Source: Candidatus Parcubacteria bacterium
GTDB lineage: Bacteria > Patescibacteriota > Minisyncoccia > Minisyncoccales > JAGMAB01
Direction: 5' to 3'
Length of the DNA: 48,865 bases
Assembly (NCBI GenBank): GCA_023131055.1
Contig: JAGMAB010000002.1
Coordinates: 1-48,865 of the forward strand
Of the stretch, positions 25,330 through 31,470 are shown piece by piece; positions within the stretch are counted from its first letter, which is position 1; each line of letters opens with the position of its first letter. The notes below the pieces were generated by a model. The model had not been told where the DNA came from, ran no database searches, and was given only the letters and a program-made list of their open reading frames with translations. Made by a program: the position numbers and the translations under genes.

Positions 25330-26355
25330 TCACTTTTTTTCTTCTAATTTTGCGCGCAACTCTATTTGTTTTTTCTCTCTTAGAATTTTCAAGGAGATTT
25401 CCTGACCGATTTTGTATTTCTGCAGAATAAAAGTTAAAGGATTTTTAAAAGTAATTTTTTCCCCTTGGCACTCTAAAATTATATCGTATTCTTTCAAGCC
25501 GGCTTTATCTGCCGCGGAATCTTTCGCTATTGCCGGCTCGCCTAAATTTTCTCTGGCAATTAAAGCGCCGTAATCAACAGGCAAATGGTTTGACTTGGCT
25601 ATTTCCTTGCTTAAAATTATGTATTTTACTCCTAAAAACGGCCTCTTGATTTTTCCATATTTTTTGACTTCTTCCAAATCATTTCTGGCATAATCTATTG
25701 GAATGGCAAAACCAATATTTTGCGCTCCCATAACCATTGCCGTATTAACGCCGATTGCTTTGCTTTCCATATTTATCAAGGGTCCTCCGGAATTTCCAGG
25801 ATTGATTGCCGCATCTGTCTGAATTAGCCCTCTTAAACTGGTTGCCTTTGAAGAAAAACCGTCAATAGCCGTAATTCTGCGGCTTAACCCTGAAACAATT
25901 CCGGCAGACAAAGTGTCTTCAAATTCTCCCAAAGGATTTCCTACCGCCACAACTGTTTCTCCTAATTCAATTTCTTTTGAACTGCCTAATTCCAAATAAG
26001 GGAATTTTTTCCCCTGAATTTTTAGAACCGCTATGTCAATTAAAGAATCTCTGACCAAAACCTTGGCAGGATATTTATGTTTTATATCAAGTATTACAGT
26101 ATAATCTGCTCCATGGTCTTTGACTACATGATTGCAGGTTAAAACATATCCGTCAGGCGAAACAATAAACCCTGACCCACCGCCGATTTTTGTTTTTTCT
26201 TTTCCTTTTTTAAGTTTTGGCAAAATCAATTCTTGACCGCCAAGAGGAAAAAGATAAAAACCCTCTATTTTAGGCAGGTCTTTTGAAATAGCAATAGTTA
26301 TTACCGCGGGACAAACCTTTTTCGCTACTTTTACAATTGGCGATTGTTCTTTCAT
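25330..26355 (-). CDS. HtrA/DegP-like serine protease with PDZ domain
   Basis: HtrA proteases degrade misfolded proteins. The track ORF runs back into tRNA-Arg; the ATG at 26355 lies 8 bp after a good -10 box and gives 341 residues. The catalytic triad is H76 (LTCNHVVKDH), D107 (SLIDIAVLK) and S189 (INPGNSGGPL). One PDZ domain follows (about 240-335, with AADKAGLKEYDIILECQGE). There is no signal peptide or membrane helix in front of the protease domain, unlike most bacterial HtrA proteins, so the protein may be cytoplasmic or the true start may differ. Confidence 0.92.
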   Translation of the reverse strand: MKEQSPIVKVAKKVCPAVITIAISKDLPKIEGFYLFPLGGQELILPKLKKGKEKTKIGGGSGFIVSPDGYVLTCNHVVKDHGADYTVILDIKHKYPAKVLVRDSLIDIAVLKIQGKKFPYLELGSSKEIELGETVVAVGNPLGEFEDTLSAGIVSGLSRRITAIDGFSSKATSLRGLIQTDAAINPGNSGGPLINMESKAIGVNTAMVMGAQNIGFAIPIDYARNDLEEVKKYGKIKRPFLGVKYIILSKEIAKSNHLPVDYGALIARENLGEPAIAKDSAADKAGLKEYDIILECQGEKITFKNPLTFILQKYKIGQEISLKILREKKQIELRAKLEEKK

Positions 26356-26363
26356 ACAAGTAT

Positions 26364-26391
26364 ATTTTAACATATATGCTCTTGTTAGCAA
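26364..26391 (-). promoter_or_regulatory. Promoter of the HtrA-like gene, leaderless
   Basis: On the minus strand TTGCTA (26391-26386), a 16-bp spacer and TAAAAT (26369-26364), then 8 bp to the ATG. Confidence 0.6.
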
Positions 26392-26424
26392 AGGTAAAAT
26401 ATGATAATTTGATAATTGAACTCT

Positions 26425-26496
26425 GCCCTTGTAGTTCAATGGATAGAATATTTCCCCCCTAAGGAAAAAATGGAAGTTCGACTCTTCCCAAGGGCA
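26425..26496 (+). tRNA. tRNA-Arg (anticodon CCU) with unusual C33
   Basis: Acceptor GCCCTTG/CAAGGGC and D- and T-arms nearly identical to the tRNA-Arg at 23789. The anticodon stem TTTCC/GGAAA encloses CCCCTAA, so the anticodon is CCT but the base before it is C instead of the nearly invariant U33. CCA is not encoded. The minus-strand recombinase frame ends inside this gene. Confidence 0.88.
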
Positions 26497-28094
26497 CATA
26501 AGGGCCCATAATCTAGTGGTAAAATACCTCTATGGCATAGAGGAGTCGGGAGTTCGACTCTCCCTGGGTCCACTACTTGTGATTTTTGGGGAGATTTCAC
26601 CCTCAAAAACTGCTGATTTAAGTTAAAAATCACACCTAATTTAGCGGTTCCAAATCCCTTATTTTTGTCATAGGGAATTCCTTCTGGAAACACTAACTTT
26701 TGGAACCGAGGACGCGATTCAGGCAGTAGATCAAACCACTGCCTGCCTAAATTACTAATGAAGTTAGTAGCGTAAGTTAGAACCCCTTCAATATCAAACT
26801 GCTCTATCCGGGATTCATCCAAAGATATTTTTGTAGTAACGATTTCATTATCTGTTTCTTCTTTGCGTTCCTGAAATTCTTGTTTGGTATAAGAGCCATC
26901 TTCTCTCATCTCAAAAATTCTTTTTCTTTTGGCTTGGATTATTTCAAGTCTTTTTTCATATTTCTTGGCTTCTGATTCAAATCCTTTCCCTTTTTCTTGC
27001 CATAAATCCAACACGGTTTCCTTAAACAAATTTAGGAATTTTTCTTTGGGAGTAATTTTTTCTAAATACTGTAAAAATTCTTTTTCAATTGTTTTTTTTA
27101 CTATACTCTTGCCAAACATTTGGCATTCTTTGTTGCGGCAATGATAATAAAAATATCTGCCGCCATTGCCACGAGGAGAACTTCCTGTTAATGGTGTGTT
27201 GCATAAAGCGCAAATTATAGTTCTGCGAAGCGGAAAATTTGGGTTATACCTCACATATTTATTTAGCTGTTTTTTGCCAGTCCGAATAAGTTGAATTTTG
27301 TGAAATTCTTCTTTTGTAATCATTGCTTTGTGCAGACCTTCAATTTTTTCTCCGGTCCAAGGATTCACTAAAACACCTGTATAAAAATTCAAGTATTTTC
27401 CGAGTATTCTGTTAATAAATTGTAATGTGGTTTCTTTGCCGCGAATAGATTTTAATCCCCATTTATCAAGCAATTTTGATAGTTCTACTTGTGAATATAA
27501 TCCTTTAGCGTATTCTTTGAGCGCTTTCTGAATAATTGGGAAAATTTCTTTATCCGGTAAATCAGGTTCAGTTTTCTTTTCTCCTTGTTTTTTGAAATGA
27601 GAGCATTCATAGCCAATCGGTGGTTTCCATGGGAAAATGCCTTTATTTATTCTTTCTGACATGCCATCAATACAGCGTTGTTTTCGGATGGCATTATCAA
27701 ATTCTGAGCTGCCAGCTAAAACAGTTTCAATAAATTTTTCAGCAGGATTATTACCAATGGGTTCGGCAACTGAACGTAATGTAACCTTATAATCAAGTAA
27801 TGTTTTTCTTACATAAAAGTGGTCTTCAGTGTTTCGTGCAAATCTATCAACTTTAGCTACAACAAAAGCGTCAATCTTGCCTTTGTTTTTTCTACAAAAT
27901 TCTATTGCCCGTAAAAATTCAGCCCTATCAGCTGTTTTGGCAGAAGCGCCTTCTTCGCGAAAGACGGCTAATACTTCAATACCTTTTTCTTTACAGTAAT
28001 TGCGGCACTGTTCTTCTTGGAAATCCAAAGAAGTTCCTTTTACTTGTTCGTCGCTTGATACCCTTGTATAAATAATTCCTTTTATCTTTTCCAT
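26436..28094 (-). CDS. Large serine recombinase (integrase) reading into tRNA genes
   Basis: Large serine recombinases insert and excise phages and mobile elements. The ATG at 28094 gives 552 residues: an N-terminal resolvase domain with catalytic Ser in YTRVSSDEQ and VVAKVDRFARN, a recombinase domain (GIFPWKPPIGYE), a zinc ribbon (CALCNTPLTG...CRNKECQ), then a coiled coil and tail. The last 45 or so residues (from DPGRVELPTPLCHRG) are encoded antisense to tRNA-Ala and tRNA-Arg, with the stop inside tRNA-Arg. The element therefore probably sits in the tRNA-Ala gene and the host supplies the recombinase stop codon. The track's longer start at 28181 lies in a structured leader and is unlikely. 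Confidence 0.9.
   Translation of the reverse strand: MEKIKGIIYTRVSSDEQVKGTSLDFQEEQCRNYCKEKGIEVLAVFREEGASAKTADRAEFLRAIEFCRKNKGKIDAFVVAKVDRFARNTEDHFYVRKTLLDYKVTLRSVAEPIGNNPAEKFIETVLAGSSEFDNAIRKQRCIDGMSERINKGIFPWKPPIGYECSHFKKQGEKKTEPDLPDKEIFPIIQKALKEYAKGLYSQVELSKLLDKWGLKSIRGKETTLQFINRILGKYLNFYTGVLVNPWTGEKIEGLHKAMITKEEFHKIQLIRTGKKQLNKYVRYNPNFPLRRTIICALCNTPLTGSSPRGNGGRYFYYHCRNKECQMFGKSIVKKTIEKEFLQYLEKITPKEKFLNLFKETVLDLWQEKGKGFESEAKKYEKRLEIIQAKRKRIFEMREDGSYTKQEFQERKEETDNEIVTTKISLDESRIEQFDIEGVLTYATNFISNLGRQWFDLLPESRPRFQKLVFPEGIPYDKNKGFGTAKLGVIFNLNQQFLRVKSPQKSQVVDPGRVELPTPLCHRGILPLDYGPLCALGKSRTSIFSLGGKYSIH
26502..26572 (+). tRNA. tRNA-Ala (anticodon GGC)
   Basis: Acceptor GGGCCCA/TGGGTCC, anticodon stem CCTCT/AGAGG with loop ATGGCAT, T-arm GGGAGTTCGACTCTCCC, discriminator A, no encoded CCA. 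It lies 5 bp after tRNA-Arg(CCU). Its 3' end is the likely left boundary of the integrated element. Confidence 0.94.
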
Positions 28095-28101
28095 AATACT
28101 T

Positions 28102-28183
28102 AAAGGGACGGTCTGGTTGACCCAACCTGCTTGCTCCGAAGAGTAGCCCATGCTGGCAGACCGCCCCTTTAGGGTCAGCATGG
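28102..28183 (-). promoter_or_regulatory. Leader of the recombinase gene with mutually exclusive hairpins
   Basis: A 14-base inverted repeat with one mismatch (28102-28115 with 28157-28170; AAAGGGACGGTCTG) overlaps another (28148-28155 with 28176-28183; CCATGCTG). A third pairing joins TGACCC (28118) and GGGTCA (28172). The pairings cannot all form at once. The region ends 7 bp before the recombinase start. Confidence 0.55.
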
Positions 28184-28229
28184 ATAAAAAATCTCTTCGG
28201 ATATGCTACAGGATAGGTCAACACTTTTA

Positions 28230-28421
28230 TTATACAATATTTTCTTTTTTAGATAAAGTATATTTCTGTGGACAAACTTTTTCTTTTGGCTTTTTTTCTT
28301 TCTGCCATTTCTCAAAAATGATTTCAGCAAGATCACGAAAACCATCTCGGATTTCTTCTATTTCTTTGTTTGAAAATGTGTCATCGTTAAGAAGTTTCTT
28401 TACATGTTCAACACTTAACAT
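28230..28421 (-). CDS. Small hypothetical protein of the integrated element
   Basis: A 63-residue charged helical protein (VEHVKKLLNDDTFSNKEIEEIRDGFRDLAEIIFEKWQ) with no recognised domain. It lies between the recombinase and the terminase-like gene on the same strand. Size and charge fit a small regulatory or accessory protein, but it may also be a chance ORF. Confidence 0.5.
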   Translation of the reverse strand: MLSVEHVKKLLNDDTFSNKEIEEIRDGFRDLAEIIFEKWQKEKKPKEKVCPQKYTLSKKENIV

Positions 28422-28471
28422 GATTGTTTTTAATAACCAATTTATTTAGAAAAAGTATGTGTGCGACTCAC

Positions 28472-28936
28472 TCACTTTTTCTTTTTGATTTCTTTTTGGT
28501 TTTCTTCTGTAGTAATCTTAATAGCTTCTGATATGATTTCGGCGATTTCTCCTTCAAGTTCTTCATCAGACAAATTACTATATTCGTGCTCAACTACAAT
28601 GTTCTCCTTATATCTTCCCTTAATCTTATATGCCTTATCTAATCCGGCATCTCTAGCACGCCATTGATCGTTTGAAAGCAGTTCTTTATGGACTTTAGTT
28701 AATAATTCATCTGGCAACTGTTTTTGAATCAATTCTTGCCAATTGTGCGTTGATAATAATTGGCGCGGAGTTTCCGAATAAGATTTAGAATATCCTTCTA
28801 ATCGCATTGCTTCTCCAATACCAACACCTTTTCCGAGATTATCCGAGATTCTTTTGAGTAATCTTTTATGGCGTTCATTAACCACTTTATGCTTTTTTCT
28901 TGGCACTTTTTTATTTTTCTTAATTTTTTTGTTCAT
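28472..28936 (-). CDS. Terminase small subunit-like / DNA-binding protein
   Basis: The 154 residues start with a very basic stretch (MNKKIKKNKKVPRKKHK), then a helix-turn-helix-like segment (KGVGIGEAMRLEGYSKSYSETP) and a second helical part (NWQELIQKQLPDELLTKVHKELL). This pattern resembles phage terminase small subunits, which bind DNA for packaging. No large terminase subunit or capsid gene is in the window, so the protein could instead be a regulator of the element. An A/T-rich hairpin at its 3' end (28448-28482) may be a terminator. Confidence 0.5.
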   Translation of the reverse strand: MNKKIKKNKKVPRKKHKVVNERHKRLLKRISDNLGKGVGIGEAMRLEGYSKSYSETPRQLLSTHNWQELIQKQLPDELLTKVHKELLSNDQWRARDAGLDKAYKIKGRYKENIVVEHEYSNLSDEELEGEIAEIISEAIKITTEENQKEIKKKK

Positions 28937-28946
28937 TACTATTCTG

Positions 28947-29147
28947 CTTGTTAATCTTGTTAAAACGCTATTAACAAGTTTTTATACTTAAATTGGTTCG
29001 TTTGTTAAACTTGTTAAATTTTGTTGACCAAAACCTTGCTTTTCAAGAAGATAATCAACTATTGATTATCTTCTGAAAGTTTGGTGTATTTTTGAAAAGC
29101 TTGTTAGTTTATTAATACATATAGGTTATCAAGCTTTTTTTAACAAG
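28947..29147. repeat. Iteron-like repeats and long palindrome, candidate replication origin
   Basis: Seven copies of TTAACAAG or its complement, some with one mismatch, occur at 28947, 28956, 28971, 29001, 29010, 29100 and 29140. Between them lies a perfect 13-bp inverted repeat with a 3-bp spacer (29046-29074, AGAAGATAATCAA). The block fills the gap between the terminase-like and replication ATPase genes. Confidence 0.6.
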
Positions 29148-29160
29148 CTTTTTGCTGTTT

Positions 29161-30213
29161 TTAGATGTTTTTTGATGGTAAAAAATAAAACTTCTTGTTT
29201 TGTTTGCCTGTCTTATTTTTGAGTATTCCTGTTTGTGTTAGTTCTTTGAGAGCATCTCGTAAATTATTTTTTCCAAAATTAAGCCCTTTTTTTGTTTTTT
29301 CTTCCATTAAATCATTTACTGACCATTCTTTATTCTCTTTAATAGTCGTTAAAATAAAGTCTTTAGCAATATCCTTTGCTTTTTTCTCTTCAAATTCACC
29401 TGTATATCTCCAAAAAGTTTTTTTCTTGAAAGGATTATACCAAATATCAACTCCAAATGATTTTAAGTTTTCTGTTAATCGCGCCTTATATTGAGTAATT
29501 GTTATGTGTAATCCATTAAAATCAGCTCCATCTTTATCAACAACCATTATCTTTCGGCTATCTAATAATAAATGACTGGCAACTTTTGCTAATATTTCTG
29601 TGCTTCCCCGGCTACTTGCTTGCCCGTAGTTCTCTCCCTTTTGCGGCTTTCTATGATGATGAAGGTATAAAATAGTAACATTTGTTTTATCAATTAAATT
29701 GAGTAATGTTCGGTTCACTTCTCGCATTTCAGAGGCGCTGTTTTCTTCCTTGCTGTGAGCAGAATTTAGAGTATCAATGATAAGCATTTCAAATTTATTT
29801 TTTTTAATAACTTTAACTAACCATTCATAATCGTCTTTACTATCAATCTGAAAATCCTGATTATGAAAAGAAATATCTGTTGGTTTATTAATAACTGTAT
29901 GAACCCGGTTAGTAATATCATATTCACTCATTTCTAAATCTAAGATTAAAACTTTCTTTTTCTTTGTTTTATAAATATCAAATAATTTCGTGCCTTCAGC
30001 AATTGCTTGTGCTATTTTGAGAGCAAATAATGATTTTCCTTTACCAACATCAGCGGTTAGAGCTGTAATAGCATTCTCCGGTATCATCTTATCAAGAATA
30101 AAAGGTTGTTTCTTGACTTCTTTTTTAAGAATATCTACTACTGATTCAATTTTTCGTTCAGTTTCTCTTTTAACTTGTTCTTCTATTTCTTCAGTTGATT
30201 TGATATCTACCAT
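29161..30213 (-). CDS. RepA-like replication ATPase (RecA fold, AAA_25 type)
   Basis: The core has Walker A LTADVGKGKS, Walker B KKVLILDLEM and MLIIDTLNSAHS, and the conserved ILYLHHHRKP followed by ASSRGSTEI. This is the pattern of plasmid RepA and phage helicase-like ATPases. A winged-helix-like C-terminus follows (DLMEEKTKKGLNFGKNNLRDALKEL). I start it at the ATG at 30213 (350 residues), because the track's start at 30282 lies inside a large inverted repeat. Together with the CHC2 protein upstream it would form the element's replication module. An inverted repeat of AAAAGCTTGTTA follows the stop. Confidence 0.8.
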   Translation of the reverse strand: MVDIKSTEEIEEQVKRETERKIESVVDILKKEVKKQPFILDKMIPENAITALTADVGKGKSLFALKIAQAIAEGTKLFDIYKTKKKKVLILDLEMSEYDITNRVHTVINKPTDISFHNQDFQIDSKDDYEWLVKVIKKNKFEMLIIDTLNSAHSKEENSASEMREVNRTLLNLIDKTNVTILYLHHHRKPQKGENYGQASSRGSTEILAKVASHLLLDSRKIMVVDKDGADFNGLHITITQYKARLTENLKSFGVDIWYNPFKKKTFWRYTGEFEEKKAKDIAKDFILTTIKENKEWSVNDLMEEKTKKGLNFGKNNLRDALKELTQTGILKNKTGKQNKKFYFLPSKNI

Positions 30214-30289
30214 AACGGATGTATCCCTAAGTGGAAGTGTAATGTCATCCGTTATGAATAAACTTTCATTACACCTCCACATAGGGATA
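30212..30289 (-). promoter_or_regulatory. Interlocked inverted repeats at the replication ATPase start
   Basis: Arms of a 10-bp perfect repeat (30212-30221 and 30246-30255, ATAACGGATG) alternate with arms of a 23-bp repeat with two mismatches (30222-30244 and 30267-30289). The order is A1-B1-A2-B2, a pseudoknot layout. One arm covers the start codon at 30213. A five-codon ORF (30269-30252) with GGAGG before it lies inside. Confidence 0.6.
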
Positions 30290-30299
30290 AAGTTATTTT

Positions 30300-30875
30300 T
30301 TAAGTTAAAAATTTAACTGTTTCAACAAACGAAAACCCTTTGGTTTCTTGAATAAATTTGATTATATCTCCGTGCCAGCAGCAAGCAAAGCAATAAGCGA
30401 ATCCATTCTTAATATAGAAGCTTCCTTTTTTCTCGGAATGAAATGGACATAAAGCAAAATTCTTTTTTACTTCAATAAATCTTTCAAATGAGACCTGCCG
30501 TGCTTTTTCAATTTGTTGTTTAGTAATTTTTCCCCTTGTCTTTTTGAGTGGAAATAAAACCAATTTTATTTTAGAAATTTCTTTTATCATTTTATCCAAT
30601 TCCTCACCCTTCCAAGTTTTTATAATTTGTTTGAAAAACCAAAGGTTAAAACCGTTATATTTCTTTTGAACTCTCAGAAAATCAAGGTAAATTATCTGAC
30701 TTAGTTTATGAGCTTTTATTTCCATCTCTTTTAATTTTTTCTTCAAATAAGGTCTCACCTCTGGAAAAATCTGTAAAAGTTCAATACCAGAATATATTGG
30801 CAAAGATTTTTTCCACTCTTTTTCTAATTCTTTAATAAACGGGTCAAAACATAAATTTTGATTAAAGTTTTTCAT
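30300..30875 (-). CDS. CHC2 zinc-finger primase-like protein
   Basis: The C-terminal third of this 191-residue protein is a CHC2 zinc finger of the DnaG primase type (CPFHSEKKGSFYI...AYCFACCWHGDIIKFI), ending with a VETVKFL helix as in primases. There is no Toprim catalytic domain, and the first 130 residues are helical and unrecognised. It may load or guide a host primase, or work with the RepA-like ATPase 86 bp downstream. Upstream, on the same strand, a promoter and an intrinsic terminator define a structured leader or small RNA. Confidence 0.8.
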   Translation of the reverse strand: MKNFNQNLCFDPFIKELEKEWKKSLPIYSGIELLQIFPEVRPYLKKKLKEMEIKAHKLSQIIYLDFLRVQKKYNGFNLWFFKQIIKTWKGEELDKMIKEISKIKLVLFPLKKTRGKITKQQIEKARQVSFERFIEVKKNFALCPFHSEKKGSFYIKNGFAYCFACCWHGDIIKFIQETKGFSFVETVKFLT

Positions 30876-31043
30876 ATTTTTTTTCGCCGTTTTTGTTATT
30901 GTTTTATTTGATTATTCAATACTCAATATATTATTTAGTAGTGCTTTCAAAATAAAATCCACTAAGTGTTTGGCAGTCCGGCGGCGAGTGCGAATATGAA
31001 GCCCGCAGTGAGTTTGCTTAATTTCTCGTTACCAGAATATCAC
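30876..31043. other. Non-coding stretch between the CHC2 gene and the terminator
   Basis: AT-rich near the gene, with a more GC-rich patch (about 30970-31015) that contains GCGGGC/GCCGCC-type complementarity on the minus strand. No gene, clear promoter or perfect repeat longer than 8 bp was seen. Confidence 0.5.
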
Positions 31044-31083
31044 CCAAAAATAAAAAACCGGATGTATTACGTAACACCCGGTT
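31044..31083 (-). terminator. Intrinsic terminator ending the candidate RNA
   Basis: Read on the minus strand, AACCGGGTGT pairs with ACATCCGGTT across TACGTAAT, with one mismatch, and TTTTTTATTTTT follows. The next gene on this strand begins about 170 bp further on. Confidence 0.8.
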
Positions 31084-31219
31084 GATAAATCTTTGGAATT
31101 AAAAACTGGGTGTAAAACAATAATAGTAATTAGTGTTTCAAGGCCCAGTATTTACAAATTCTCGTTATACGAGAGTAGTCATCCACTTGACTACTAGTGG
31201 CTTCACTATTCAATTGTAT
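31044..31219 (-). ncRNA. Candidate structured RNA or attenuator upstream of the CHC2 gene
   Basis: On the minus strand a promoter is followed by four hairpins: AGTAGTCA/TGACTACT (31174-31195), TCTCGT/ACGAGA (31160-31174), ACTGGG/CCCAGT (31105-31149), then a terminator stem AACCGGGTGT/ACATCCGGTT ending in TTTTTTATTTTT. Length is about 175 nt. No ORF runs through it. It resembles no RNA family I recognise. Confidence 0.6.
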
Positions 31220-31225
31220 ATTTTA

Positions 31226-31253
31226 ATAATAACAAACCCAAAAGATCTGTCAA
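31226..31253 (-). promoter_or_regulatory. Promoter of the candidate RNA / replication operon
   Basis: Minus-strand TTGACA (31253-31248), 16-bp spacer, TATTAT (31231-31226). This matches the TTGACA-N16-TAAAAT layout of other promoters in the window. Confidence 0.65.
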
Positions 31254-31302
31254 GGGTTTAATTTATTTACTGCTTATGCTATCTTAAAATTAGAAAAATT
31301 AA

Positions 31303-31470
31303 TAGCCTAACCTTCATAGATTTTTTATGAAGTATGGCATAAAAACCCGTCTAAGGTATCAAGCTCCTCGTCAGAGCACCTTAGACGGGTTATATCCCGA
31401 AAGGGGTATAGGTAGCGAAAGCTATCGCTGGCGGGGAGCTTTGTGTTTACCCGCAAAGACACACGAAATT
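31303..31470 (+). ncRNA. Candidate structured 5' leader RNA with GAAA tetraloops and pseudoknot
   Basis: Five hairpins follow each other: CTTCATA/TATGAAG (31312-31332); a perfect 14-bp stem AACCCGTCTAAGGT (31344-31391) with an inner GCTC/GAGC hairpin; TATATCCC-GAAA-GGGGTATA (31391-31410); GGTAGC-GAAA-GCTATC (31411-31426); and GCGGG/CCCGC (31431-31454). AAGCTCC at 31361-31367 is complementary to GGAGCTT at 31435-31441, allowing a pseudoknot. It ends 16 bp before the protease start. No known riboswitch or ribozyme signature was found. Confidence 0.65.

Noticed and set aside
28095-28181. Upstream start of the recombinase at 28181
   Set aside because: The extra 29 residues are encoded by overlapping inverted repeats, while the ATG at 28094 starts directly at the resolvase fold.
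26573-31300. Direct repeat of the tRNA-Ala 3' end as the right attachment site
   Set aside because: No copy of CTCTCCCTGGGTCC or similar was seen to the right; serine recombinases can leave only very short core repeats.
31327-31470. N-terminal extension of the membrane protease
   Set aside because: The ATG is within a hairpin and the translated peptide (RLRYQAPRQSTLDGLY) comes from the structured RNA; the ATG at 31471 precedes a normal membrane helix.
31344-31470. Match to a known riboswitch, hammerhead or HDV-like ribozyme, tmRNA or RNase P RNA
   Set aside because: I looked for their conserved cores (for example CTGATGA, tRNA-like ends) and did not find them.
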